64,000 nt of DNA from Gordonia sp. SID5947 (lineage in GTDB: Bacteria; Actinomycetota; Actinomycetes; Mycobacteriales; Mycobacteriaceae). Made by a program: the position numbers and the translations under genes. Location of the stretch: contig NZ_WWHU01000001.1 of the NCBI RefSeq assembly GCF_009862785.1, positions 4,898,001 through 4,962,000 of the forward strand, given 5' to 3'. Under the pieces are notes generated by a model. The model had not been told where the DNA came from. It was given only the letters and a program-made list of their open reading frames with translations, and ran no database searches. Below, piece after piece: positions 18,254 through 27,138 of this stretch (its first letter is position 1; each line of letters starts with the position of its first letter).

Positions 18254-19462
18254 ATGACAGTCGACGCCGCAACGGCGACCACCGCGACCACGCCTGATGA
18301 CGCCGCCGTGCTGCCGGTCGGCATCGTCGGCTTCGGCTGGATGGGACGTGCTCACGCCCAGGCCTACGCGCGCATCCGGCATCACTATCCGGAGTTGAGG
18401 CCGGTGCCCAAGCTGATGGTGATCGCCGACGAGGTCCCCGTGCGCGCCGCCGAGGCGGCCGCCCAGTTCGACGTGCCGTCGACAGTTGCCGACTGGCAGC
18501 GCGTGGTCGACGACCCGATGATCAAAGCGGTCAGCGTCACTGCGCCGAACTTTCTGCACCGGGAGATCGGTTGTGCCGTCGTCTCGGCAGGCAAACACCT
18601 GTGGATCGAGAAGCCGGTCGGTCTGTCCGCAGACGATGCTGCGGCGGTCGCGACCGCCGCGCGAGCCACCGGCGTGCGTACCGCGGTCGGATTCAACTAC
18701 CGCAACGTGCCCGCGGTCGCCGCGGCGCGGGAAATGATCGCGTCCGGCGGGATCGGGGAGGTGACCCATGCGCGGTTCCGATTGTTCAGCGATTACGCAG
18801 CGCATCCCGACGGTGCCCTGAGCTGGCGTTTTCAGCGCGCACGCGGTGGCAACGGGGTGCTCGGTGACCTGGCGTCACACGGCGCGGACCTGGTGTGGTT
18901 TCTCCTGGGCGACGTCGAGTCCGTGGTCGCCGACACGGCCGTCTTCGTCACGGACCGACCCAGGCCGACCGGAACGACGTCCGGTCACCAATTGGCCTCC
19001 GGGGGTGAACGCGGACCGGTGGAGAACGAGGACTACGTCTCCGCACAGATGCGGATGACCTCGGGCGCGCGGTGCGTGCTGGAGGCCAGTCGGGTCTCGG
19101 TCGGCGCGCAGAACTCGTACGGCTTCGAGATCCATGGAACCGAGGGTGTGGTGCGGTGGGACTATCGGCGCATGGGAGAACTCGAGGTCGGCAGCGGCCA
19201 GGAGTATCAGGACCTGGCAGTGGCGACCAGATTCGTCGGCCCGGGGGCCGGTGACTACGCCGCGTTCCAACCCGGCGCCGCCAATCCGATGAGCTATGAC
19301 GATCTCAAGGTGATCGAGGCGGCCCGGTTCTGCGCGTCGGTCACCGATCCCGCCGAAGCGGGCGCGACGATCGACGACGCGGTCCGCAGCGCCCGGGTAC
19401 TCGATGCGATGAGCACATCGGTTCGTGAGGGCACCTGGGTCTCACCCGACACGCAGGGGTGA
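18254..19462 (+). CDS. Gfo/Idh/MocA-family dehydrogenase
   Basis: A 402-residue NAD(P)-dependent oxidoreductase, longer than IolG. It has the cofactor loop VGFGWMGRAH, the Lys motif IEKPVG, the FNYRNVP motif and the substrate-side LASHGADLVWFL. ATG at 18254 has AGGGA about 7 bases upstream; an in-frame ATG at 18220 is an alternative. It is divergent from iolC and overlaps the next MFS gene by 4 bases (GTGA), so the transporter may import this enzyme's substrate. Probably oxidises an inositol isomer or related polyol. Confidence 0.85.
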   Translation: MTVDAATATTATTPDDAAVLPVGIVGFGWMGRAHAQAYARIRHHYPELRPVPKLMVIADEVPVRAAEAAAQFDVPSTVADWQRVVDDPMIKAVSVTAPNFLHREIGCAVVSAGKHLWIEKPVGLSADDAAAVATAARATGVRTAVGFNYRNVPAVAAAREMIASGGIGEVTHARFRLFSDYAAHPDGALSWRFQRARGGNGVLGDLASHGADLVWFLLGDVESVVADTAVFVTDRPRPTGTTSGHQLASGGERGPVENEDYVSAQMRMTSGARCVLEASRVSVGAQNSYGFEIHGTEGVVRWDYRRMGELEVGSGQEYQDLAVATRFVGPGAGDYAAFQPGAANPMSYDDLKVIEAARFCASVTDPAEAGATIDDAVRSARVLDAMSTSVREGTWVSPDTQG

Positions 19463-20866
19463 TCGACCGGCCGGGCCGCGCCTCGCGATCTGCGGACTTC
19501 CCGTACGCGCTTGCCCTTCTCGGGCCGGTGCGCTCTTCATGGAGATCCTCGACGCGACGATCGTCGCCACCGCGCTTCCGGCGATCGCCGCAGATCTCGG
19601 GGTCCGGCCTCTCGGCGCGGGCATCGTGGTGACCTCGTACCTGATCACTCTTGCGGTCTTGATCCCGTTGTCGGGCTGGGTTGCCGACCGTTTCGGGGTG
19701 CGCCGGGTGTTTGTGATCGCGGTTGCGGTGTTCACCCTGGCCTCTGCGGGATGCGCTCTGGCGCCTGATCTTCAGGGTCTGGTCACGATGCGCGTCCTGC
19801 AGGCGATAGGGGGCGCCATGATGGTGCCGGTGGGCAGGCTTGCCGTGTTACGCACCGTCGAGCGCGCCCAGTTGGTGAGGGCCATCGCGTACCTGACGTG
19901 GCCTGCGCTCATCGCGCCGGTGGCGGCGCCGCTGATCGGCGGCCTGATCGTGACGCACGCGGACTGGCGGCTCATCTTCGCCATCAACATCCCGATCGGT
20001 ATCGCGGGCCTGGTGGCCGCTGCCATCTGGTGCCGGCCCACGGAAGTCGATGTCGGTCGGCGGCGTCTCGACCTGCTCGGGTCGCGCTCACCACGCTGGC
20101 GGTCGGCGCGGCGATGCTGGCCGCACAGGAGATCTCGGCCGATTCGCCGCGATGGGTGCTGGTGGCGACGGGTGTCGTCGGCGCAGCGATCGCCGGTGTG
20201 GGTGCTGTTCGGCGCATGCAGAGCTCGCCGTATCCGCTGCTCGATCTGCGGGTGCTGCACGTGTCGTCGTTTGCCTTCGTGGTGGGTTTCGGAACCGTGT
20301 ATCGGGTGGCGATCAGCGCGGTTCCGTTCTTGTTGCCGTTGATGTTCCAGCTCCAGTTCGGGTGGACGCCGGTGGCCGCAGGCGCGATGGTGACAGCGCT
20401 GTTCGCCGGGAACGTCGTCATCAAACCCCTCACCACGCCGCTGATGCGCCGGTGGGGGATCCGGCGGGTCCTGATGGTCGACCTCCTGGTGTCGGTGGTG
20501 GCTTTCGTCGCACTCGCGGTGCTCGGCGAGGCGACCTCGGCCGTGGTGATCGCGGCGGTTCTGGTGGCGTCGGGCGCGCTCCGCTCGGTGGGATTCTCCG
20601 CCTACAACACGTTGGCATTCGCCGACGTCGACGCCGGTGAACTCAGTGATGCGAATGCCGTACACGCCGCGGTCCAGGAGCTCGGCGCCGCGTTCGGGGT
20701 GGCTCTCGGGGCGGTCGCGGTGTCCGCCTTCGCCCTCGCCGACGGGCTGCCGGCGGGCGCATACTCGGCAGCCTTCTTGTTGCTCGGCGCCTTGATGGCG
20801 GTGTGTGCGCTCGGCGTCTTGCGGCTGCCTCCCAACGCTGGTGCCAGTGCCGTTGGAGCCCACTGA
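19459..20866 (+). pseudogene. MFS transporter, DHA2-type, interrupted by two frameshifts
   Basis: An approximately 14-helix drug/metabolite:H+ antiporter-type permease. The frame starts at GTG 19459, which overlaps the dehydrogenase stop, continues as FPYALALLG, shifts at GGG 19522-19524 into ALFMEILDATIVATALP, and shifts again at GGG 20079-20081 from RLDLLG into VALTTLAVGAAML. Adding one G at each run gives a continuous 469-residue protein of normal length. The motif ADRFGVRR and the ILDATIV helix are typical of the family. It is co-transcribed with the dehydrogenase. The shifts match the homopolymer-loss pattern seen elsewhere in the window, so the gene may be intact in the organism. Confidence 0.8.
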
Positions 20867-20886
20867 TTCGCCGTGTCAGATCAGAA

Positions 20887-20930
20887 TGTCTTGACAAAGT
20901 CTTGACAGCGGCCATGTGACGGGTATTACA
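20887..20930 (+). promoter_or_regulatory. Promoter of the sugar ABC transporter with repeated iol motif
   Basis: TGTCTTGACAA (20887-20897) is followed directly by AGTCTTGACAG (20898-20908), an 11-base direct repeat. The first copy is exactly the reverse complement of TTGTCAAGACA upstream of gntR. TTGACA at 20902-20907 with TATTAC at 20924-20929 (16-base spacer) also fits a sigma-70 promoter, so a bound regulator would overlap the -35 box. Confidence 0.6.
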
Positions 20931-20987
20931 TCATCTCCAGGAGAGTGCTCCGTCGAACACTCTGTACAGCGAAGGGAAGATACAACG

Positions 20988-22013
20988 ATGGATTCCACGG
21001 AAGGTCGCCGGAGCCGCCGGCAGCGTCGGCTGATCGGGATCGCCGCTGCACTGTCGTCCGCGGTGCTGATCGTCGCGGGTTGTTCGAGCACTGGTGGTGC
21101 GCCCGACGACGACGACAACGGGGGCGGGGGCGCGGGCAACGCCGGCACCCCGACCAAGACCATCGCGATGATCACCCACGAGGTTCCGGGTGACTCGTTC
21201 TGGGATCTGATCCGCAAGGGGGCCGAGATGGCCGCCAAGAAGGACAACATCAAACTGCAGTACTCCGCGGATCCGGAGGCGCCGAATCAGGCCAACCTCG
21301 TCCAGACGGCGATCGACAGCAAGGTCGACGGCATCGCCTTGACGCTGGCCAAGCCGGACGCGATGGCACCTGCCGTGAAGAAGGCTCTCGCCGCCGGTAT
21401 CCCGGTGGTGGCGTTCAATGCCGGCTACGACGACTGGAAGGCGATGGGCGTCCAGCAATACTTCGGCCAGGACGAGACGCTGGCCGGCAAGACGGCGGGC
21501 GAGCGCCTCACAAAGGACGGGCGCAAGAAGGTCCTGTGTGTCATCCAGGAGCAGGGGCAGGTCGCCCTCGAGTCACGATGCGCGGGTGTCAAGCAAGGCT
21601 TCACCGGTGGCGGTTTCGAGATCCTCAACGTCAACAGCAAGGACATGCCGTCGGTCGAGGCGACCATGACCGCCAAGCTGCAGCAGGATCCGTCGATCGA
21701 CACCGTCGTGGCCCTCGGCGCACCGATCGCGCAGACCGCCGTGCAGTCCAAGAGCAACGCCGGGTCCAATGCCGAGATCGTCACCTTCGACACCAACGCG
21801 GCTCTGGTTCCCCTGATCCAGAACGGCGACGTGAAGTGGGCAGTCGATCAGCAGCCCTATCTGCAGGGCTACGAGGCAGTCGATTCCCTGTGGCTCTATC
21901 TCACCAACGGGAACACCATCGGCGGTGGTGAGGCCGTTCTGACCGGGCCCGCATTCATCGATGAATCGAACATCGACAAGGTCGCCGAGTACGCCAAGGG
22001 CGGCACTCGCTGA
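20988..22013 (+). CDS. Sugar/cyclitol ABC transporter, substrate-binding lipoprotein
   Basis: A 341-residue periplasmic-binding-like lipoprotein of the ribose/inositol (RbsB/IbpA-type, Peripla_BP_4) family. A positively charged N-terminus, hydrophobic helix and lipobox VAGC (Cys32) direct it to the outer face of the membrane; a Gly/Asp-rich linker precedes the sensor domain. AAGGGA lies about 10 bases before ATG 20988. It is the first gene of a transporter operon within the iol locus and carries an iol-type motif in its promoter. The ligand is probably an inositol; this follows from context. Confidence 0.9.
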   Translation: MDSTEGRRSRRQRRLIGIAAALSSAVLIVAGCSSTGGAPDDDDNGGGGAGNAGTPTKTIAMITHEVPGDSFWDLIRKGAEMAAKKDNIKLQYSADPEAPNQANLVQTAIDSKVDGIALTLAKPDAMAPAVKKALAAGIPVVAFNAGYDDWKAMGVQQYFGQDETLAGKTAGERLTKDGRKKVLCVIQEQGQVALESRCAGVKQGFTGGGFEILNVNSKDMPSVEATMTAKLQQDPSIDTVVALGAPIAQTAVQSKSNAGSNAEIVTFDTNAALVPLIQNGDVKWAVDQQPYLQGYEAVDSLWLYLTNGNTIGGGEAVLTGPAFIDESNIDKVAEYAKGGTR

Positions 22014-22047
22014 CGCGGGTCCTGCCAAGGAACCACGAGGAAATCCG

Positions 22048-23106
22048 ATGAGTACACAAACTGATCTCGACCTGTCCACGCACAAGGTCGTCACCGACGA
22101 GCGGGTGAAACGGCAGAAGCCGTGGCAGCGTTTGCTGCTTCGACCGGAGATCGGCGCACTGTTCGGCGCGGTCGCCATCTTCATCTTCTTCTGCGTCGTG
22201 GCCGCGCCGTTCCGGACCCCGGAGGCATTGGCCACCATCCTGTACGCGAGTTCGACGATCGGCATCATGGCCTGCGGTGTCGCCGTTCTGATGATCGGCG
22301 GTGAGTTCGACCTATCGACCGGTGTCGCGGTGACGTTCTCGTCGCTCGCCGCCTCGATGCTCGCCTACAACCTGCACCTCAACGTCTGGCTCGGCGCGGT
22401 ACTCGCTCTGGTGCTGGCCCTGGCCGTCGGCTTCTTCAACGGCTACCTGGTGATGAAGACGAAGATCCCGTCGTTCCTGATCACCCTGTCGACCTTCCTG
22501 ATGCTGACCGGAATCAACCTCGCGGTGACCAAGCTGGTCACCGGCCAGGTCGCGACCCCCTCCATCTCGGACATGCAGGGCTTCGACTCCGCGCAGAAGG
22601 TTTTCGCGTCGTCGTTCACCCTGCTCGGGGTGTCGGTGCGCATCACCGTGGTCTGGTGGATTCTGTTCACGCTGGTGGCCACCTGGGTGCTCATGCGGAC
22701 CCGCGTCGGCAACTGGATCTTCGCGGTCGGTGGCGGCCAGGACTCGGCGCGTGCGGTCGGCGTACCGGTGACCAAGGTAAAGATCGGCATGTTCATGTTC
22801 GTCGGGTTCTGCGCCTGGTTCGTCGGCATGCACCTGCTGTTCGCGTTCGACACCGTGCAGTCCGGTCAAGGTGTCGGCAACGAGTTCTTCTACATCATCG
22901 CCGCCGTGGTCGGTGGCTGTCTGCTCACCGGCGGATACGGAACCGCGGTCGGTGCGGCGATCGGTGCCTTCATCTTCGGCATGGTGAATCAGGGCATCGT
23001 CTACGCCGGCTGGAATCCCGACTGGTTCAAGTTCTTCATGGGTGCGATGCTGCTCTTCGCGGTGATCGCCAACAACAGTTTCCGCAACTACGCGGCCAAG
23101 AGGTGA
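22048..23106 (+). CDS. Sugar/cyclitol ABC transporter, permease
   Basis: A 352-residue polytopic permease of the RbsC/BPD_transp_2 family, with about 8-10 membrane segments and family stretches such as GGEFDLSTGV and NGYLVMKTKIPSFLITL. A hydrophilic N-terminal arm of about 35 residues precedes the first helix. GAGGAAA lies just before ATG 22048. It is 34 bases after the lipoprotein gene and 7 before the ATPase gene, forming a single-permease importer. Confidence 0.9.
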   Translation: MSTQTDLDLSTHKVVTDERVKRQKPWQRLLLRPEIGALFGAVAIFIFFCVVAAPFRTPEALATILYASSTIGIMACGVAVLMIGGEFDLSTGVAVTFSSLAASMLAYNLHLNVWLGAVLALVLALAVGFFNGYLVMKTKIPSFLITLSTFLMLTGINLAVTKLVTGQVATPSISDMQGFDSAQKVFASSFTLLGVSVRITVVWWILFTLVATWVLMRTRVGNWIFAVGGGQDSARAVGVPVTKVKIGMFMFVGFCAWFVGMHLLFAFDTVQSGQGVGNEFFYIIAAVVGGCLLTGGYGTAVGAAIGAFIFGMVNQGIVYAGWNPDWFKFFMGAMLLFAVIANNSFRNYAAKR

Positions 23107-23113
23107 CACGACG

Positions 23114-23926
23114 ATGAGTTCAGCAATGGAGACACGACCCGAATCGGAGTCCAGCGGCGGCAAGGTGCCACTGATCGAGCTCCGCAACGTCGGCAAGGCA
23201 TACGGCGCGATCATCGCGCTCAAGGACATCAGCCTTCGGGTCAACGCAGGCGAGGTGACCTGCGTCCTCGGCGACAACGGTGCGGGCAAGTCCACTCTGA
23301 TCAAGATCATGGCCGGTCTGCACCAGCAGACCGAGGGCGAGCTGCTCATCGACGGTGAGACGACGATGCTCGAATCGCCCAAGCACGCGCTCGAGACCGG
23401 GATCGCGACGGTGTACCAGGACCTCGCGGTGGTCGGGCTGATGCCGGTGTGGCGCAACTTCTTCCTCGGCCAGGAACTGCGCAAGGGGCCGTTCCGCATG
23501 CTCGACATCCAGGCGATGCGGGCGACCACCAAGGAAGAACTGTTCAAGATGGGCATCGACCTGCCGGACGTCGACGCACCGATCGGTTCGCTGTCAGGTG
23601 GTCAGCGTCAGTGTGTGGCGATCTCCCGGGCGATCTACTTCGGCGCCCGCGTACTCATCCTCGACGAGCCAACCGCCGCGTTGGGCGTCAAACAGTCGGG
23701 CACGGTGTTGCGGTACATCTCGGCCGCGCGCGACCAGGGGTTCGGCGTCGTCTTCATCACGCACAACCCGCACCACGCGCACATGGTGGGCGACCACTTC
23801 GTGTTGCTCAACCGTGGGAGGCAGAAGCTGGACTGCACCTACGACGAGATCACTCTCGACGAACTCACCCAGCAGATGGCCGGTGGTGACGAACTCGACA
23901 CGTTGAGTCACGAGCTACGGCGCTGA
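23114..23926 (+). CDS. Sugar/cyclitol ABC transporter, ATP-binding protein (single NBD)
   Basis: A 270-residue ATPase: Walker A GDNGAGKST (residues 53-61), signature LSGGQ (160-164), Walker B VLILDE (180-185), and switch His in FITHN. Ribose-type ATPases (RbsA) are usually two fused nucleotide-binding domains of about 500 residues; this one has only one and would have to act as a homodimer, as in the FrcA-like subfamily. It ends 14 bases before a strong terminator hairpin. Confidence 0.9.
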   Translation: MSSAMETRPESESSGGKVPLIELRNVGKAYGAIIALKDISLRVNAGEVTCVLGDNGAGKSTLIKIMAGLHQQTEGELLIDGETTMLESPKHALETGIATVYQDLAVVGLMPVWRNFFLGQELRKGPFRMLDIQAMRATTKEELFKMGIDLPDVDAPIGSLSGGQRQCVAISRAIYFGARVLILDEPTAALGVKQSGTVLRYISAARDQGFGVVFITHNPHHAHMVGDHFVLLNRGRQKLDCTYDEITLDELTQQMAGGDELDTLSHELRR

Positions 23927-23940
23927 GTCGAGTTCGATGT

Positions 23941-23976
23941 GATCCCGCCCGGCCCATCCGTGGACCGGGCGGGATC
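23941..23976 (+). terminator. Terminator hairpin after the ABC transporter
   Basis: GATCCCGCCCGG (23941-23952) pairs perfectly with CCGGGCGGGATC (23965-23976) around a 12-base loop, followed by TCGTTT. This is a strong candidate for the end of the transporter transcript and separates it from the chimeric gene downstream. Confidence 0.75.
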
Positions 23977-24039
23977 TCGTTTCCGCCACCTTCCGGTCTG
24001 CGTGCGGGATACGTTGTGAGGCAGGAGAAAGGACCGGTC

Positions 24040-25218
24040 ATGGTGCAGGGGGAGACGTGGGACGGTCGGCATCGTCTGGTCGGGGTGGTGTTCGCGGCGT
24101 CGAGCCCGTTCGAGGCGGATCTGGTCGCCGAACTGTATGCGGCGGCGGACGCGGCCGGGTATCGGTTGGCGCTGGGGCTGCACGGAGCGGAACGGACACG
24201 CGCACGCGCGTGCGCGGACCTCGCCGACCAGGGATGCGCGGCGATCATCGTGGTGGGTGCCGAGCACGGGGACCGGTATGTGTGCGACGTCCCAATCGTC
24301 GTGGTCGGTGAGCGTATCCCGGATCTCGTGGCGGTGACGGTCGGGACCGACGAGTGGCGAGGTGCGCAGATGGCGGTTCAGCACCTGATCGATCTCGGCC
24401 ACACCTCCATCGCCCACATCGAGGGCGGCGACCATCCGTGCGCCGCCGAACGACTGCGGGGATACCTCGGAGCGATGACCGCTGCCGGCTATCGCGACGA
24501 ATGCCGGACCCTGGTCGGCGACTACACCGAGGAGGCCGGTGCGCTGGCGGCGGAGCGACTCCTCGCCGAGGGGAATCTACCGACCGCGGTCTTCCTGGCG
24601 AATGACAGGATGGCTGTCGGCTTCATCGATGTCATGCGGCACAACGGTGTTCGCGTGCCCGAGGACATGTCCGTGGTCGGCTACGACGACGGACCGCACA
24701 TGGTGCTCGGGCATGTGAACCTCACGACGATCCGCCAGGACGTGACCGGGCTCGGTCTCGCCGCCGTGGACGCGGTGGCTTCGCTCCTCGGTGATTCCGG
24801 GCAGCCCGCCAACACGGGAGGGCTCGGCTTCTACGGTGCGATCGCGCTGGAACCCGAGTTGATGGTGCGCGGTACCACGGGGCCGCCCGCCGGTGCGGAT
24901 CCCCGCACGGACACCGGACGTGAACGCGTGCGGTGGGGCCTGCTGGCGGATACCTGCGACGACGCGCTGGTGCGTGAACTGGGTACGCCCGGAGTGGTGT
25001 CGGGCGCGATCGAGGTGGTGGCAAGTGCGTCCACCGCGGTCGCGTGGGAGATCGCCGACCGACTGGGCATCTTGGTCAGTTACGGACTCTACGAAGACCT
25101 CATCGACGACCCCGAGATCGATGCGATCTACATCGCGTTGCCGGCCGACGCGCAGGAGGTGTGGGCCATCAAGGCACGAGAGGCCGGCAAGCTCGTGCGG
25201 TGCGCGCCTGTCGAATAG
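24040..25218 (+). CDS. Chimera: LacI-type sugar-sensor domain without DNA-binding domain, fused to a truncated Gfo/Idh NAD domain
   Basis: A 392-residue protein with an unusual layout. Residues 10-282 match the LacI/GalR effector domain (RLVGVVFAASSPFEADLVAEL through FLANDRMAVGF, VVGYDD and the terminal LMVRGTTG), but the helix-turn-helix and hinge are absent. A linker leads to residues 297-392, which match the N-terminal half of a Gfo/Idh/MocA dehydrogenase (RWG at the cofactor loop; SYGLYEDLIDDPEIDAIYIALP; WAIKAREAGK). The glycine loop has degraded to GLLADTCDD and the catalytic CEKP has become CAPVE just before the stop. ATG 24040 has GGAGAAAGGA upstream. It may be an orphan sensor or a recombination relic; neither DNA binding nor redox activity is expected. 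Confidence 0.8.
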   Translation: MVQGETWDGRHRLVGVVFAASSPFEADLVAELYAAADAAGYRLALGLHGAERTRARACADLADQGCAAIIVVGAEHGDRYVCDVPIVVVGERIPDLVAVTVGTDEWRGAQMAVQHLIDLGHTSIAHIEGGDHPCAAERLRGYLGAMTAAGYRDECRTLVGDYTEEAGALAAERLLAEGNLPTAVFLANDRMAVGFIDVMRHNGVRVPEDMSVVGYDDGPHMVLGHVNLTTIRQDVTGLGLAAVDAVASLLGDSGQPANTGGLGFYGAIALEPELMVRGTTGPPAGADPRTDTGRERVRWGLLADTCDDALVRELGTPGVVSGAIEVVASASTAVAWEIADRLGILVSYGLYEDLIDDPEIDAIYIALPADAQEVWAIKAREAGKLVRCAPVE

Positions 25219-25236
25219 CCTGCTTCGGTCGCGACG

Positions 25237-26238
25237 TCATCTCGGTTCGAGGCCGACCGCGCGATAGGCGTCGTCGAGGAACCGCATGTTCGTGACGGCA
25301 TCGTCGAGACCGATCGGCAATGCCGTCCCGTGTTCGACCGCCGCGGCGAAAGCCTCCAATTGGTAGGTGTAGGTCGACCGGGTGCCCAGATGTTCGACAG
25401 CGACGGTCCCGTCCACCGACGACACCACCGTCAGACGGTCGTCACGGCTTGGTGCGAGATAGTCGTGCAGGAACACGCTGCCGTTCTCACCGACGATCCG
25501 GAGACTGAACACATAGTCGCCGGCGACCATCGAGATCGCATGTGTTCCACTGGCGCCGTTGGGATAGCGGATGTCGAGAACCGCGGACTCGTCGATCTGA
25601 GGTCCGCGGAGGACGGCTCGTCCGCCGGTGATGCGCGGCGGGCCACCGCACCACGGGCCGAGCACGCGTGAGACGTGCAATGAATAGCAGCCGAGGTCCA
25701 TCAAGGCGCCGCCGGCGAGGTCGTAGGACCACCGCGGATCGGTGTCACCGGGAGCGGGCATCGCCATCACCACCTCGACATGCCGGACATCGCCGATCGT
25801 CCCACCCTCGAGCAACTCGACGGTGCGCGCCATGAGGGGATGGAACAGGTAGTGGAAGCCCTCGAGAATCGGCACACCCGCGGCCACGGCGGCCGCGGCG
25901 ACCTGTTGCGCCTCGGACTCGTTGCGCGCGAAGGGCTTCTCGGAGAGCACAGGCTTGCCGGCCCGGACGGCCGCGAGATTCCACGGCCCGTGCAGCGAGT
26001 TCGCCAGCGGGTTGTAGATGACGTCGACCTCGGGGTCGTCGATGACATCCTGGTAGGTGTCGAGCACTCGCTCCACCCCGTACTTGCGCGCGAACGCCTC
26101 GGCACGACCGCGATCGCGGGCCGCCACGGCGACCAGACGATGGCCGAGGGCCTGCGCCGGGCCGACGATCGCCGACTCGGCGATGCGGGACGCACCGAGC
26201 ACCCCGATCCGTAGCGGACGGCCGGATGGGGCGGTCAC
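25237..26238 (-). CDS. Gfo/Idh/MocA-family oxidoreductase
   Basis: A 333-residue NAD(P)-dependent oxidoreductase with cofactor loop LGASRIAESA, Lys motif SEKPFA and ALMDLGCYSLH, the pattern of the trans-dihydrodiol/sugar dehydrogenase branch rather than classical IolG. GTG at 26238 overlaps the iolE stop by 4 bases and is preferred; the frame stays open to 26748 inside iolE without family similarity. It is the last gene of the phyH-SDR-dehydrogenase-iolE operon. It converges on the chimeric gene, whose C-terminus is a relative of this protein's N-terminal half. Confidence 0.85.
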   Translation of the reverse strand: MTAPSGRPLRIGVLGASRIAESAIVGPAQALGHRLVAVAARDRGRAEAFARKYGVERVLDTYQDVIDDPEVDVIYNPLANSLHGPWNLAAVRAGKPVLSEKPFARNESEAQQVAAAAVAAGVPILEGFHYLFHPLMARTVELLEGGTIGDVRHVEVVMAMPAPGDTDPRWSYDLAGGALMDLGCYSLHVSRVLGPWCGGPPRITGGRAVLRGPQIDESAVLDIRYPNGASGTHAISMVAGDYVFSLRIVGENGSVFLHDYLAPSRDDRLTVVSSVDGTVAVEHLGTRSTYTYQLEAFAAAVEHGTALPIGLDDAVTNMRFLDDAYRAVGLEPR

Positions 26239-27125
26239 ACCCGCACCGGCCGTGCAGCGATCTTGCGCAGGAACGACATCGACACCGCGACGTTGCCTGC
26301 GGCGGCGTCCCCGTCTGCCTCGTCGTCGAGGATGGTGTCCTGCTCGAGGACGTACCAGCCGTCGAAGCCGGCATCGACGAGAGTTCCGACCACGCGGGCG
26401 ATGTGGGCCTCGCCGGCGCCGAGCGGCACGTACATGCCCTGTGCCACCGCCTCGGTGTAGGTGAGCCCGCCGCTCTGCACCTGTCGGGCGAGGTCGACCT
26501 TGACGTCCTTGAGGTGCGCGTGCGTGATGCGGGCGGTGTACTGCTGCGTCACCTCGAGGGGATCGGTGCCGCCGATCAGGAGGTGACCCGTGTCGAGACA
26601 CAGGCCGATCGTGGAGTCCTCCAGCACGCGGTAGACCTCGTCGCGCTTCTCGATCATCGTGCCCACGTGGGGATGCAGCGCCGCGGTGACGCCGCGTCTC
26701 TCCGCCAGCGCGCCGAGACGATCGAGGTTGGCCAGCAACGTCGTCCACTCCTCCTCGGACAGATCCGGCCGGTCGTCGTAGCCGTCGACGCCGGTGGCGG
26801 CGGCGAGGACGAGAACGTCACCGCCGGACGTCTCGAGTCGGTCGAGGACCTCGTTCACCGCGGGGGTCGGGTCGTGGTCGGATCTGTGCAGGACGACCGG
26901 CACGAACGACCCGACGCAACGCAGTTCGTAGGAGGCCAACGTGTCACGCAACTGCGCGGGTGATGCGGGTAGGAACCCTTCGGGGCCGGTTTCGGCGGCG
27001 GTGACGCCGAGTTCATGCATCTCGCCGAGTACTCGCTCGGGGCTGAGCTGATATCCCCATCCGGGGACCTCGCACACTCCCCAGGAAATGGGTGCGGCGG
27101 CGATGCGGAGTTCGCTGGTGGTCAT
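26235..27125 (-). CDS. iolE: Inosose dehydratase (TIM barrel)
   Basis: A 296-residue xylose-isomerase-like barrel of the IolE family, which dehydrates 2-keto-myo-inositol to the trihydroxycyclohexanedione. The N-terminal APISWGVCEVPGWGYQ and the metal-site pattern ITHAHLKDVK are typical of IolE. The open frame starts at 27506, but ATG at 27125 gives the family N-terminus, with GAGG about 11 bases upstream. It lies in the second iol operon, not beside iolD, so the pathway is split between two transcripts. Confidence 0.9.
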   Translation of the reverse strand: MTTSELRIAAAPISWGVCEVPGWGYQLSPERVLGEMHELGVTAAETGPEGFLPASPAQLRDTLASYELRCVGSFVPVVLHRSDHDPTPAVNEVLDRLETSGGDVLVLAAATGVDGYDDRPDLSEEEWTTLLANLDRLGALAERRGVTAALHPHVGTMIEKRDEVYRVLEDSTIGLCLDTGHLLIGGTDPLEVTQQYTARITHAHLKDVKVDLARQVQSGGLTYTEAVAQGMYVPLGAGEAHIARVVGTLVDAGFDGWYVLEQDTILDDEADGDAAAGNVAVSMSFLRKIAARPVRV

Positions 27126-27138
27126 GTGGTGTCGGTCC

